A DNA stretch of 64,000 bases, from positions 62,001 through 126,000 of the forward strand of contig NZ_JAFCJX010000013.1 in assembly GCF_018130695.1 (NCBI RefSeq). The letters run 5' to 3'. The translations under genes were made by a program, and so were the position numbers. Under the pieces are notes generated by a model. That model was not told the origin of the DNA and did not search any database. It saw only the letters and a program-made list of their open reading frames with translations. How positions within the stretch are numbered: the first letter of the stretch is position 1; each line of letters begins with the position of its first letter. Shown here one piece after another: positions 7,444-16,873 of the stretch. The DNA comes from Bradyrhizobium jicamae (GTDB lineage: Bacteria > Pseudomonadota > Alphaproteobacteria > Rhizobiales > Xanthobacteraceae).

Positions 7444-7592
7444 TCCCCCTCGCCCCGCTTGCGGGGAGAGGGTCGGGGTGAGGGGGAGTCTCCGCGTAGC
7501 TGGTGATAGCTGAGTTTGCGGAGGCTCCCCCCCTCACCCGAATTGCATCTGCGATGCAATTCGACCTCTCCCCGCAAGCGGGGCGAGGTGAA
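7444..7592. repeat. Dispersed intergenic repeat, 'cgccccgcttgcggggaga' type, copy 1
   Basis: Outer arms ccctcgccccgcttgcgggg and ccccgcaagcggggcgagg, then inner arms gtgagggggagtctccgcg and a cggaggctcccc partner. An inner dyad aattgcat-ctgc-gatgcaatt lies on the right-hand side. A second copy in reverse arrangement is at 35340-35483, where the inner dyad has a different sequence. The rest of 7381-7641 holds nothing else recognisable. Confidence 0.8.
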
Positions 7593-7641
7593 TTCTGAGC
7601 TTGCTTTGGCATGCGAAGCAAGATCGTCATGCTTCAAATCT

Positions 7642-9453
7642 CTAGGCGCTTGCGCTGATCGGCGCCAGCGCCAGGGGCGTGGTGTCGTGATGTTGCTGCA
7701 GGCGGAAGAACGAGGCGTAACGGCCGCCGCGGCGGAGCAGCTCGTCGTGCCGGCCGCGCTCGACGATCTCGCCGCCTTCGACCACCAGGATCGCGTCGGC
7801 ATGCATGATGGTGTGCAGGCGGTGCGCGATCACAATGGTGGTGCGGTTCTGGCAGAGATGCTCGATCGCCTCCTGCACCTGCTTCTCGGACTCGGAGTCG
7901 AGCGCGGCGGTGGCCTCGTCGAGCAGGATCACGGGTGCGTTCTTGATCAGCGCGCGGGCGACCGCGATGCGCTGGCGCTGGCCGCCGGACAATTGCGTAC
8001 CGTGCTCGCCGACCGGCGTGTCGTAACCTTGCGGGAAGCCCATGATGAAGTCGTGGGCACAGGCTGCCTTCGCGGCCTCGATGATCTCCTCAGACGTGGC
8101 GCCGTCCTTGCCGAAGGCGATGTTGTTGCGGATCGTGTCGCGGAACAGATAGACGTCCTGGCCGACATAGGCGGTCTGCTGCCGCAGCGATTTGCGCGAC
8201 ACCGATGCGATCGACTGGGCGTCGATCAGGATGTCGCCCGCGGTCGCCTCATAGAACCGCAGCAGCAGCGCCAGCACGGTCGACTTGCCGCCGCCGGACG
8301 GGCCGACCAGCGCGGTGACCTTGCCGGGCTCGGCAACAAAGCTCATGCGGTTGAGCACGGTCTCGGCCTCGCGATAGGCGAAGGAGACGTCGCGGAGCTC
8401 GATCCGCGCGTCGCTCAGCTTCAGCGCCGGCTTGTCGTCATCGGATTTCTCGCTGGCCGGGCTGTCGATCACCTCGAGCAGCATGCGCGCGCCGACCAGC
8501 TGGCTGTTGAGATCGATGTTGAGCCGCGACAGCCGCTTGGCCGGCTCGGTGGCAAGCAGGAACGCGGTCATGAAGGAAAAGAACTGCCCGGGGGTGGCGC
8601 CGAGCGCGACCACGCTGTAGCCGCCATACAACAGACAGCCGGCGACCGCGAAGCCGCCGAGCGTCTCCATCAGCGGGTTGGAGCGGTTGGCGACGCGCGC
8701 CATCTTGTTGGCGTTCTGCTCGACGGCGCGGATATTGGCATCGATCCGCCGCTGCATGGTGTCTTCCAGCGTGAACGCCTTGACGGTGCGGATGCCCTGC
8801 AGGGATTCCTGCATGGTCTCCATGATGTCGGCAGTGCCGGTGAACTGGGTGTGCGCGAGGTTCTTGATGCGCTTGACCAGCTTGCGCAGCATGATCATCG
8901 CCGGCGGCACCACGACGAGGCCGACCAGCGACAGGATCGGATCCTGGAACACCATCACGCCGACCAGGCTGATCAGCATCATCAGGTCGCGCCCGATGGC
9001 GTTGACCAGCATGTTGAGCACGTCGGTGATCGATTTGGCGCCGGCGGTCATCCGCGCCAGGAATTCGGAGGAGTGGCGCGTCGAGAAGAAGCCGATGCTC
9101 TCGTTCATCAGCTTGGCGAACAGTTGCCGCTGGTTGTTGGCGAGGATGGCATTGGAGATCTTGTTGAGGATCACCGTGTGGCCGTAGGTCGCCACGCCCT
9201 TGATGAAGAGCAGCAGCACGACGACACCTGACAGTGCGGCGATGCCGAGCACGTTCTTGTCGATATAGGCCTGGTTGATCACCTGGCCGAGGATGTAGGC
9301 GGAGCCCGCGGTGGCGCCGGCGGCAATCCCCATCAGCACGAAGGCAGTCAGATAGCGCCGCCAGTAGAGGACGCCTTGTTCCATGACCAGGCGGCGAATC
9401 AGGATCGCTGCGCCATAGGGATCGTCGGTGATTTTTCTCGGAAACTGGGCCAT
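7642..9453 (-). CDS. ABC exporter, fused permease-ATPase (MsbA/LipA-flippase-like)
   Basis: 603 residues. It is a half-transporter with six expected TM helices in residues about 30-320, then a nucleotide-binding domain. Walker A GPSGGGKST is at 384-392, the signature LSGGQ at 488-492, Walker B ILLDEA at 509-514 and a switch His in VIAHRLHT. The linker DIMETMQESLQGIRTVKAFTLED is typical of MsbA-type lipid or polysaccharide exporters. Start choice: the second ATG (9453) has GGA six bases upstream, whereas the first (9459) abuts it. Its position next to galE and the LPS core genes suggests export of lipid A-core or a glycolipid, but sequence alone does not fix the substrate. Confidence 0.92.
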   Translation of the reverse strand: MAQFPRKITDDPYGAAILIRRLVMEQGVLYWRRYLTAFVLMGIAAGATAGSAYILGQVINQAYIDKNVLGIAALSGVVVLLLFIKGVATYGHTVILNKISNAILANNQRQLFAKLMNESIGFFSTRHSSEFLARMTAGAKSITDVLNMLVNAIGRDLMMLISLVGVMVFQDPILSLVGLVVVPPAMIMLRKLVKRIKNLAHTQFTGTADIMETMQESLQGIRTVKAFTLEDTMQRRIDANIRAVEQNANKMARVANRSNPLMETLGGFAVAGCLLYGGYSVVALGATPGQFFSFMTAFLLATEPAKRLSRLNIDLNSQLVGARMLLEVIDSPASEKSDDDKPALKLSDARIELRDVSFAYREAETVLNRMSFVAEPGKVTALVGPSGGGKSTVLALLLRFYEATAGDILIDAQSIASVSRKSLRQQTAYVGQDVYLFRDTIRNNIAFGKDGATSEEIIEAAKAACAHDFIMGFPQGYDTPVGEHGTQLSGGQRQRIAVARALIKNAPVILLDEATAALDSESEKQVQEAIEHLCQNRTTIVIAHRLHTIMHADAILVVEGGEIVERGRHDELLRRGGRYASFFRLQQHHDTTPLALAPISASA

Positions 9454-9593
9454 CCGCATTCCGTTGACGGCGCGGGACGAACCCGCCCCGTGACGTCAGG
9501 AGCTTAGGCGGTCTCCTTGCCCGCACTATCCGGAATTTTCAAGCCCAATTAAGGGCTTGTTAAGCCTTTGTGAGCGGGAAGACTCTTTAGTTG

Positions 9594-9643
9594 GACGCGT
9601 TTTCTCAGCGCGAACCGGTCCCCACTTCGCTTGAAAACGCTTT
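9594..9643. repeat. Dispersed repeat module 'gcgttttc...gaaaacgc', copy 1
   Basis: gacgcgttttctcagcgcga followed by accggtccccacttcgcttgaaaacgc. The ends gcgttttc and gaaaacgc are inverted repeats. The module matches 24776-24823 directly and 27346-27393 in reverse. A short aagccc-aattaa-gggctt hairpin lies at 9541-9558 on its gacgc side. It lies immediately downstream of galE and may serve as its transcript end. Confidence 0.85.
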
Positions 9644-9648
9644 GGCTA

Positions 9649-10662
9649 TTAGGCGGAAGCCGCGTGCTCGACGTGGCCGCCGCGCTCGCGGAACAGCTTC
9701 TCTTCCCAGGCCAGCGCGTGCGTTGCGATGGTCTCGAGGTCGTCATATTGCGGCGTCCAGTCGAGCGTCGAGCGGATGCGGCTGGTGTCGGCGACCATGG
9801 TCATGATGTCGCCGGGCCGGCGCGGCGCATACGACACCGCGAAATTGCGCATCGCGACGCGGCGCACCGCCTCGATCGTTTCCAGCACCGAATAGCCGCG
9901 GCCATAGCCGCAGTTCAGCGTCACAGATGGGCCGCCGCTGCGCAGGTACGACAGCGCCGAGCGATGCGCCTGCACGAGATCGCTGACATGGATGAAGTCG
10001 CGGATACAGCTGCCGTCCGGCGTCGGATAATCGGTGCCGTAGACATCGATCTTGGCACGCTGGCCGGTCGCGGCTTCGACCGCGATCTTGAGCAGATGCG
10101 TGGCGCCGACGGTGGCGAGGCCGACGCGTCCTTGCGGGTCTGCACCGGCGACGTTGAAGTAGCGCAGCACGACATAGTTCATGCCATGCGCGGAGGCGAC
10201 GTCGTGCAGCATGATCTCGGTCATCAGCTTCGACGAGCCGTAGGGCGACAGCGGCCGCGTCGGCGCGATCTCCGGCACCGGCACCTGGTCCGGATTGCCG
10301 TAGACGGCCGCGGTGGAGGAGAAGATGAAACGGCTGACGCCGCCCTTCACCGCCGCATTCATCAGGCTGCGCGTCGTCATGGTGTTGTTGCGGTAATAGC
10401 CGAGCGGATCGCGCATCGAATCCGGCACGACCACCGAGCCCGCGAAATGGATGATGCTCTCGATGCCGTGCTGGGCGATCACGCCCTCGACGAGATTCTC
10501 GTCGCCGGCGTCGCCGATGAACAGCGGCACGCCCTCGGGCAGGAAGGAGGAGAATCCGGTGGAGAGGTTGTCGACCACGACCACGCTTTCGCCGGCATCG
10601 ACCAGCGCATGCACCATGTGACTTCCGATATAGCCGGCGCCGCCGGTCACGAGCACGGTCAT
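9649..10662 (-). CDS. galE: UDP-glucose 4-epimerase
   Basis: 337 residues, normal for GalE. It interconverts UDP-glucose and UDP-galactose with tightly bound NAD+, supplying galactose for envelope polysaccharide. The Rossmann motif GGAGYIGS is at 7-14, the catalytic triad is S115/S116-Y141-K145 (FSSTAAVYG and SPYGSSK), and the family stretch VLRYFNVAGADP and the C-terminal PRRPGD substrate-binding motif are both present. ATG at 10662 follows GGGAG by about 9 bases; a GTG nine bases upstream is less likely. Divergent from the LpcC-like gene and part of the wider LPS region. Confidence 0.95.
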   Translation of the reverse strand: MTVLVTGGAGYIGSHMVHALVDAGESVVVVDNLSTGFSSFLPEGVPLFIGDAGDENLVEGVIAQHGIESIIHFAGSVVVPDSMRDPLGYYRNNTMTTRSLMNAAVKGGVSRFIFSSTAAVYGNPDQVPVPEIAPTRPLSPYGSSKLMTEIMLHDVASAHGMNYVVLRYFNVAGADPQGRVGLATVGATHLLKIAVEAATGQRAKIDVYGTDYPTPDGSCIRDFIHVSDLVQAHRSALSYLRSGGPSVTLNCGYGRGYSVLETIEAVRRVAMRNFAVSYAPRRPGDIMTMVADTSRIRSTLDWTPQYDDLETIATHALAWEEKLFRERGGHVEHAASA

Positions 10663-10793
10663 GAGTAGCACTCCCAGAATTCTTGCTTCCGGGGATGCTA
10701 GCGGCCTCGCGGTGAAGAGGGGGTTTCGTCGTGGGCGAACTGGCCACTATGCTTAATGTTGCGTATAGGAGGGCTCGCGAAACGGAGACGTGC

Positions 10794-11840
10794 GTGCCGA
10801 TCGAGAACAATCAGGCCGATGGACTGCAACTGATCGTGCCGAATCTGCACAGGCGCTATTCCGGCGTGACTGCAACCAACCGTATGGTGGCGCCGAAACT
10901 CGCGAAACTGTTCCGCGCAGCCTGGCTCGGATCGCATGCGCCTGACGGCATCGCGCGTATGACATTCGCCGATCTGCTTCCCTTGTGGCGGCGCCAGACG
11001 CCGTTGATCTGGCACGCGCGGCGCAATGACGAGATGATTGTTGGCGTCGTGCTGCGCGCGCTCGGCTGGCCGTTCAAGCTCGTCTTCACCTCGGCCGCGC
11101 AGCGCCACCACACCTGGCTGACGCGCTGGCTGGTGCGGCGGATGGATGCGATCATTGCGACCTCAGCGCTGTCGGCGTCGTATCTGAAGCGCGAGTCCAC
11201 GGTCGTGATGCACGGCGTCGACATCGATCGCTACGCGCCGCCGGTGGATCGTGCCGCGGCGTTCGCTGAAAGCGGATTGCCCGGCCGCTATGCGATCGGT
11301 TGCTTCGGTCGCGTCCGCGCGCAGAAGGGCAGCGACGTCTTCGTCGATGCGATGTGCAAATTGCTGCCGCGCTATCCGGATTTCACCGCCGTGATCGTCG
11401 GCGCCGTGGTGCCGGAGCAGCAGGGCTTTGCCAACGAGCTGAAGCGCCGCATCGAAGCCGCCGGCCTGCAATCGCGCATCATCATCACCGGCGAACTCGC
11501 AATCGAGGAGGTCGAACGCTGGTACCAGCGGCTGACGATCTACGCCTTCACCTCGCGCAATGAAGGTTTTGGCCTGACGCTGATCGAGGCGATGGCGGCA
11601 GGCGCCGCGCTGGTGGCATCGCGCGCAGGTGCTGCGGAGTACGTTGTCGAGGAGGGCGTTACCGGCGTGCTGACGCCGCCTGATAATGTCGATGCGCTGG
11701 TCAATGCGCTCGAGCCGTTGATGCGTGATCCCCAGGCGGCTGCGGCGATGGGCGAACGGGCGCGCGCGCGCGTCGTGGAAAAATTCAGCCTTGATGCCGA
11801 GGCGAACGGAATCGCTGCGGTCTATCGCGCGCTCGCCTGA
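10794..11840 (+). CDS. lpcC: LPS core mannosyltransferase, LpcC-like (GT4)
   Basis: About 348 residues. Rhizobial LpcC adds mannose from GDP-mannose to Kdo in the inner core. Recognisable blocks are LIVPNLHRRYSGVTATNR near the N terminus, IWHARRNDEMI, FTSAAQRHHTWLTRW, then AIIATSALSASYL and VVMHGVDIDRYAPP, and the GT4 donor site SRNEGFGLTLIEAMAAG. Start: GTG at 10794 has GGAG six bases upstream and fits the expected N terminus; GTG at 10731 (GAGGGGG upstream) would add 21 residues. manC at 23309 would supply GDP-mannose. The 3' end overlaps convergent waaF by 19 bases. Confidence 0.85.
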   Translation: MPIENNQADGLQLIVPNLHRRYSGVTATNRMVAPKLAKLFRAAWLGSHAPDGIARMTFADLLPLWRRQTPLIWHARRNDEMIVGVVLRALGWPFKLVFTSAAQRHHTWLTRWLVRRMDAIIATSALSASYLKRESTVVMHGVDIDRYAPPVDRAAAFAESGLPGRYAIGCFGRVRAQKGSDVFVDAMCKLLPRYPDFTAVIVGAVVPEQQGFANELKRRIEAAGLQSRIIITGELAIEEVERWYQRLTIYAFTSRNEGFGLTLIEAMAAGAALVASRAGAAEYVVEEGVTGVLTPPDNVDALVNALEPLMRDPQAAAAMGERARARVVEKFSLDAEANGIAAVYRALA

Positions 11841-12889
11841 GCGAGCACCTGCTGCACAGTGTCGGCGATATCATCAGCGGTGATGTTGGTCATGCAGCGA
11901 TGGTCGTTCATGCGGCACACCGTGCTCTGGCACGGCTGGCACGATAGCTTCTCCTTCGTCTGCACCATGGTCGATGCGAGGCCATTCAGCGGCGCCCAGA
12001 GATAGGGGCTGGTCGGGCCGAAGATGCCCATGGTCGGGGTGCCGATCGCGGCCGCGATGTGCATCAGGCCCGAGTCGTTGGTAACAGCGACGCTGGCGGC
12101 GGCCATTGCCAGCACGCCGTTGCGCAAATCGGTGCCGGTGAGATCGCGGACGCGCGGCCCGCCGGCGGCGGCTATCTCCTGCGCCAGCGCCTTCTCGCCG
12201 GGACCGCCGACCACCCAGACGTCGAAGCCGCGTTCGATCAGGAGACGCGCGGCCTCCGGATAGGAGGTCCAGCGCTTGGAGGCGCCGACCGAGCCGGGGC
12301 CGAGTGCGACGGCCGGCGCGGTGCCAAGGCCATTGGCCTGCCGCCAGCGCGCAATGTCCTCGGCCGGCACCCGGAGTTGCGGCACCGGCCATTCCGGCTT
12401 CGGCACCGGCGCGCCGGCGGGCAGGGCCAGGGCGGCGTTCTTGTCGATGAAGCGCGGCAGCTTCTTCTCGCCCCAGCGCATCGCGTTGATCAGGCCGAAC
12501 CGGGCCTCTCCGAAGAAGCCGACCCGTTCAGGAATCCCGGCCAGCGCCGGCGCGATGGCGGCCTTCCAGGTGCGGGGCAGCACCAGCGCGGTTCCATAGC
12601 CCCGGGCGCGCAACTGCGCCGCTAGGCCATGTTGCTTGCCCAGCGCCAACCGGCTGCGCGGCAGGTCCCAGACGATGCCCTCCCGGACACCGGGCATGTA
12701 TTCGACCAGGGGCGCGCAGAGGCTGGTGACCAGCAAATCGACCGGCCGGTTCGGCCAGCGCTGCTTGAGCACCCGGACCACGGTGTGGCCGCGGACGAAA
12801 TCGCCGATCCACATATAGGGGATGATCAGGATCGGGCGGGTATCCGCCGTATCCTCGGTCGCAATCCCCTGAATTGAATCTTGATTCAT
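11822..12889 (-). CDS. waaF: ADP-heptose:LPS heptosyltransferase (GT9)
   Basis: 355 residues, GT9 family. It transfers L-glycero-D-manno-heptose from ADP-heptose to the LPS inner core at the cytoplasmic membrane. Seen: ILIIPYMWIGDFVRG at the N terminus (the WaaF pattern of an early Gly-Asp acceptor loop), VALGPGSVGASKRW in mid-protein, VVGGPGEKALAQEI, and the ADP-heptose site VTNDSGLMHIAAAIGTPTMGIFGPTSP. The Cys-rich end CQPCQSTVCRMNDHRCM is common in WaaF-type proteins. ATG at 12889 lacks an obvious Shine-Dalgarno. Divergent from hldD, which makes its donor. Confidence 0.9.
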   Translation of the reverse strand: MNQDSIQGIATEDTADTRPILIIPYMWIGDFVRGHTVVRVLKQRWPNRPVDLLVTSLCAPLVEYMPGVREGIVWDLPRSRLALGKQHGLAAQLRARGYGTALVLPRTWKAAIAPALAGIPERVGFFGEARFGLINAMRWGEKKLPRFIDKNAALALPAGAPVPKPEWPVPQLRVPAEDIARWRQANGLGTAPAVALGPGSVGASKRWTSYPEAARLLIERGFDVWVVGGPGEKALAQEIAAAGGPRVRDLTGTDLRNGVLAMAAASVAVTNDSGLMHIAAAIGTPTMGIFGPTSPYLWAPLNGLASTMVQTKEKLSCQPCQSTVCRMNDHRCMTNITADDIADTVQQVLAQASAR

Positions 12890-13048
12890 AGAATGATGTG
12901 CTACGCCGGTCGGGATTCGGGCCTGTCGGTAGCCGGTCCGCACCAAGAGGTAAAGCGTTCATCCCCAACGGCTTTGCAAGCCAAGTTGCTTGCGGCGGCG
13001 GAGTGGGGCAAAGCTGGCCGTGCTGGGACAAGAGGCAGGGATTTCGGA

Positions 13049-14029
13049 ATGTTGCTGGTAACCGGGGGAGCCGGTTTTATCGGATCGAACGTCGTGGCCG
13101 CGTTGAATGACGCCGGCCGCAACGACGTTGCGGTCTGCGATATCCTCGGGTCCGACGGCAAGTGGCGGAACCTGGCCAAGCGGCAGCTCGCCGACTTCGT
13201 GCCACCGGCCGCGCTGCTGGACTGGCTGCAGGGCCGTCGGCTCGACGCCATCATCCATCTCGGCGCGATCTCGTCGACGACGGCGACCGACGGCGACCTG
13301 GTCATGGAGGCCAATTTCAACACCCCGCTGCGACTGCTCGACTGGTGCACGACGAACGGCGTGCCGCTGATCTACGCCTCGTCGGCGGCGACCTATGGCG
13401 ACGGCGAGCAGGGCTTTGACGACGACGGCTCGGTCGCGGCGCTAAAGCAGCTGCGGCCGATGAACCTCTACGGCTGGAGCAAGAACCTGTTCGACCTCGC
13501 GGTCGCCGAGCGCGCGGCGAAGGGCGAGCGGCTGCCGCCGCAATGCGTCGGGCTGAAGTTCTTCAACGTGTTCGGGCCGAACGAGTACCACAAGGGCACG
13601 ATGATGAGCGTGCTGGCGCGCCGCTTCGACGACATCAGGGCTGGCCGTGTCGTGCAATTGTTCAAGTCGCATCGCGATGGAATCGCCGATGGCGACCAGC
13701 GTCGCGACTTCATCTATGTCGACGACGTCGTGCGCGTGATCATTTGGCTGCTGGCTGCGCCATCCGTCAGCGGCCTCTACAATGTCGGCACCGGCAAAGC
13801 GCGCAGCTTCAAGGATCTGATCTTGTCGGCTTACGCGTCGCTCGGCCTGCCGCCGAACATCGAATATATCGACATGCCCGAGCAGATCAGGGGCGCCTAT
13901 CAATATTTCACCGAGAGCAAGGTCGAACGCCTCCGGCAGGCCGGATACAATGGCGGCTTCACCGCACTCGAGGACGCGGTCGGCGCCTATGTGAAGGGCT
14001 TTCTCGACCGCGCCGACCGTTACCGCTGA
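13049..14029 (+). CDS. hldD: ADP-L-glycero-D-manno-heptose 6-epimerase
   Basis: 326 residues, the typical HldD length. It epimerises C6 of ADP-D,D-heptose to make the L,D form used by WaaF. It has the NADP-binding GGAGFIGS at 6-13, the catalytic Y141-xxx-K145 (LYGWSK) and the substrate-binding FNVFGPNEYHKGTMMSV stretch. The acidic GQQRRDFIYV-like segment is DGDQRRDFIYVDD. ATG at 13049 has AGGGA about 7 bases upstream; the open frame begins earlier but that part overlaps the waaF promoter. hldE follows after 12 bases, so they form an operon. Confidence 0.95.
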   Translation: MLLVTGGAGFIGSNVVAALNDAGRNDVAVCDILGSDGKWRNLAKRQLADFVPPAALLDWLQGRRLDAIIHLGAISSTTATDGDLVMEANFNTPLRLLDWCTTNGVPLIYASSAATYGDGEQGFDDDGSVAALKQLRPMNLYGWSKNLFDLAVAERAAKGERLPPQCVGLKFFNVFGPNEYHKGTMMSVLARRFDDIRAGRVVQLFKSHRDGIADGDQRRDFIYVDDVVRVIIWLLAAPSVSGLYNVGTGKARSFKDLILSAYASLGLPPNIEYIDMPEQIRGAYQYFTESKVERLRQAGYNGGFTALEDAVGAYVKGFLDRADRYR

Positions 14030-14041
14030 GAGGCTTCACGC

Positions 14042-15514
14042 ATGTTCGATTTCGAAGCCCTCTCGCACGCGATCTCAGGCCGCACCGTGCTCTGCATCGG
14101 CGATCTCATGCTCGACGAGTTCGTCTATGGCGAGGTGTCGCGGATCTCGCCGGAAGCGCCGGCGCCGGTCATCGCGGTCCGCCGCAGCGAGATTAATATC
14201 GGCGGCGCCGGCAATGTCGCGCGCAATATCGCTTCGCTCGGCGGCCGCTGCATCTTCGTCGGCCTGATCGGCGACGACGAAGCCGGCCGCACGCTGCGCG
14301 CGGCGCTGGCCAAGGAGAGCGCGATCGAGAGCGTGCTGGTGCAGGATGCCTCGCGTCCGACCACGCGCAAGGTGCGCTTCGTCTCCGAGCATTTTTCCAC
14401 GCATATGCTGCGCTCGGATTGGGAGCAGGCGACACCGGCCTCCGAGCCGGTCGAGCAGCAGCTGATCGACGCGATCCTGCCGCAGCTCGCCCGTGCCGAC
14501 ATCGTGCTGCTGTCCGACTACGCCAAGGGTGTGCTGACCGCGCGGGTGATCCGCAACGTCATCGATGCCGCCAAGAAGGCCGGCAAGCGCGTGATCGTCG
14601 ATCCCAAGAGCGCCAATCTCGCGATCTATCGCGGCGCGACCCTGCTGACGCCGAACCGCAAGGAGTTCGCCGAGGCGACGCGCAGCCGCGCGGATTCGCA
14701 AGGTGCGATCGCGCAGGCCGCGCCGGATGCGATGTATCTTGTCGATTGCGAGGCGATGCTGGTGACGCAAGGCGAGCACGGCATGACGCTGGTGACGCGC
14801 GAGGGCTCCTCCATCCACGTGCCCGCGCTTGCGGTGAAGGTGCGCGACGTCTCCGGCGCCGGCGACACGGTGGCGGCGATGCTGGCGCTGGCGCTGGCGA
14901 GCAATGCCGATTGGGACACCACGCTGCGCATGGCGAGCGCGGCGGCCGCCGTTGCGGTCAGCAAGACCGGCACGGCGATCGTCACCCCCGACGAGCTGCG
15001 GCGGCGAATCCTGCCGCATGCATCGCTGGCGGCCGAAGAGAAGATCGTCGCCGCCGGCGGCGACCTCGATTCCTATCTGGCGGAATGGCGGGCGCAGGAT
15101 CTGCGCATCGGCTTCACCAATGGCTGCTTCGACATCCTGCATCCCGGTCACGTCAAGGTGCTCACCGCCGCGCGCGGCGCCTGCGACCGCCTGATCGTCG
15201 GCCTCAACAGCGACGCGTCGGTGAAGCGGCTGAAGGGCGAGGGGCGTCCGGTGCAGGACGAGCGCGCGCGCGCCGAGGTGCTTGCGGCCCTGGAGGCCGT
15301 CGACCTCGTCGCGATCTTCGAGGAGGACACGCCGATCGACCTGATCACCAGGGTGAGGCCGACCGTGCTGGTCAAGGGCGGCGACTACACCCGCGAGCAG
15401 GTGGTCGGCCACGAGATCGTGGAAGCCGCCGGCGGCCAGGTGGTGCTGATCGACATCTTGCCCGGCCACAGCACGACCTCGCTGGTCGATCGCGCCCGCG
15501 GAGGCAAGGCGTGA
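14042..15514 (+). CDS. hldE: Bifunctional heptose-7-phosphate kinase / heptose-1-phosphate adenylyltransferase
   Basis: 490 residues with both halves intact. The N-terminal PfkB-type kinase (about 1-330) has GGAGNVARN near 54-62 and the anion hole/catalytic DVSGAGDT at 269-276. The C-terminal nucleotidyltransferase (about 350-490) has FTNGCFDILHPGH at 358-370 and the HPGH adenylyl site at 367-370. The enzyme phosphorylates D-glycero-beta-D-manno-heptose-7-P and later adds AMP; a GmhB phosphatase acting between is not in the window. ATG at 14042 follows GAGAGG. Its stop overlaps the next gene's GTG by four bases. Confidence 0.95.
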   Translation: MFDFEALSHAISGRTVLCIGDLMLDEFVYGEVSRISPEAPAPVIAVRRSEINIGGAGNVARNIASLGGRCIFVGLIGDDEAGRTLRAALAKESAIESVLVQDASRPTTRKVRFVSEHFSTHMLRSDWEQATPASEPVEQQLIDAILPQLARADIVLLSDYAKGVLTARVIRNVIDAAKKAGKRVIVDPKSANLAIYRGATLLTPNRKEFAEATRSRADSQGAIAQAAPDAMYLVDCEAMLVTQGEHGMTLVTREGSSIHVPALAVKVRDVSGAGDTVAAMLALALASNADWDTTLRMASAAAAVAVSKTGTAIVTPDELRRRILPHASLAAEEKIVAAGGDLDSYLAEWRAQDLRIGFTNGCFDILHPGHVKVLTAARGACDRLIVGLNSDASVKRLKGEGRPVQDERARAEVLAALEAVDLVAIFEEDTPIDLITRVRPTVLVKGGDYTREQVVGHEIVEAAGGQVVLIDILPGHSTTSLVDRARGGKA

Positions 15515-16791
15515 CCGCAAGCTTCGCTTCGCCGAGCACAGCGGCATTGCCGGCCTGGCGCGATCCGGCGCGCTGGACCACGGTCGCCGACGTCGTCGCG
15601 GTGCTGCTGGCGCTGGCGCTGCCCTGGTCGACCTCACTGGTCGGCATTCTCGGCGTCGTGCTGCTGATCGTGGTCGCGCCAACAATCGCGCCGAAACAGT
15701 TCCTCGCGCTGCTCAAGCAGCCGATCTGCGCGGTCCCGATCGCGCTGTTCGTGCTGGCGCTGGTCGGAACGCTGTGGTCGGACGCTGCCTGGGGCGCGCG
15801 GCTCTATGCGGTCGGGCCGGCCGCGAAACTCTTGATGCTGCCGGTGCTGCTCTATCACTTCCAGCGCTCCAGCCGCGGTGAGTGGGTGTTCACCGCCTTC
15901 CTGATCTCCTGCGCGCTCTTGATGCTGGTCTCCTGGGCGGTGTTCCTGCATCCCGCGCTGTCGTCGAAGCCGGCGGAAGAGGCCGCGCGCGGCATCTTCG
16001 TGAAGAACTATATCGACCAGAGCCAGGAATTCACGCTGTGCGCGGTGGCGCTGGCCTATCCGATCATCATGCTGCTGCGGACCGGGCGGACGGCGATGGC
16101 GCTGCTGCTGACCGCGATAGCCTTCAGCTTCTTCGTCAACATGACCTTTGTCGTGGTGTCGCGGACCGCATTGGTCACTGTGCCGATCATGTTCGCGGTG
16201 TTCGCGTTCCTGCATCTGCGATGGCGCAGCATCGTCCTGATCGTGAGCGCCGCTGCGGTGTTCGCCGCGGTGGCGTGGCAGACCTCGCCGACCCTGCGGC
16301 AGACCGCAGAGACGTTCTCGCGCGACTACCGGATCTACAAGGAGCGCGGTGAGCCGACCTCGATCGGGCTCCGTCTCGAATTCTGGCGCAAATCGCTCGG
16401 CTTCTTCGTCGAGGCACCGGTGATCGGCCACGGCACCGGCTCGACGCGGGGTCTGTTCGAGCGCGTTTCGGCCGGCACGCTGGCCGGTCGCGAGGTGATC
16501 GGCAATCCGCACAACCAGACCCTCAACGTCGCGGTGCAGTGGGGCATCGCCGGCGTTGCGCTGCTGTTCGCGATGTGGCTGCTGCACCTCTTGATGTTCC
16601 GCGGCGACGGGTTCGCGACCTGGATCGGTCTGCTCGTCGTGGTGCAGAACATCTTCACCTCGCTGTTCAACTCGCACATCTTCGACTTCCACGAGGGCTG
16701 GATGTACGTGCTCGGCGTCGGCATCGCCGGTGGCATGGTGCTGAAGTCCGCGGCTACTGCGGGGGAACCTGTACCTCCGGATCGGCGATGA
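15511..16791 (+). CDS. O-antigen ligase / polymerase-like membrane protein
   Basis: 426 residues. About ten hydrophobic spans surround a long periplasmic loop (about residues 270-340) containing YRIYKERGEPTSIGLRLEFW and VIGHGTGSTRGLF, then NPHNQTLNVAVQWG. This is the Wzy/WaaL-type PF04932 pattern, with the Arg- and His-containing loop that carries ligase activity in WaaL. It would join undecaprenyl-linked O-antigen to lipid A-core in the periplasm. GTG at 15511 overlaps the hldE stop (GTGA) with GGAGG six bases upstream, so it is translationally coupled. A polymerase role is possible, but the heptose-core context favours ligase. Confidence 0.8.
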   Translation: MTASFASPSTAALPAWRDPARWTTVADVVAVLLALALPWSTSLVGILGVVLLIVVAPTIAPKQFLALLKQPICAVPIALFVLALVGTLWSDAAWGARLYAVGPAAKLLMLPVLLYHFQRSSRGEWVFTAFLISCALLMLVSWAVFLHPALSSKPAEEAARGIFVKNYIDQSQEFTLCAVALAYPIIMLLRTGRTAMALLLTAIAFSFFVNMTFVVVSRTALVTVPIMFAVFAFLHLRWRSIVLIVSAAAVFAAVAWQTSPTLRQTAETFSRDYRIYKERGEPTSIGLRLEFWRKSLGFFVEAPVIGHGTGSTRGLFERVSAGTLAGREVIGNPHNQTLNVAVQWGIAGVALLFAMWLLHLLMFRGDGFATWIGLLVVVQNIFTSLFNSHIFDFHEGWMYVLGVGIAGGMVLKSAATAGEPVPPDRR

Positions 16792-16873
16792 TTGCTGGCC
16801 TGCCTGCGGTAGATGAGCTATCAGCAAACCCAATGTCTCGTTGCAAACTCCGACCGGTCCGCCCTCTCGCCAC

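Noticed and set aside
14419..16791. A 790-codon frame that could look like a fusion of hldE with the O-antigen ligase
   Set aside because: The first half is out of frame with hldE. The real ligase starts at GTG 15511 where its ribosome site and the hldE stop overlap.
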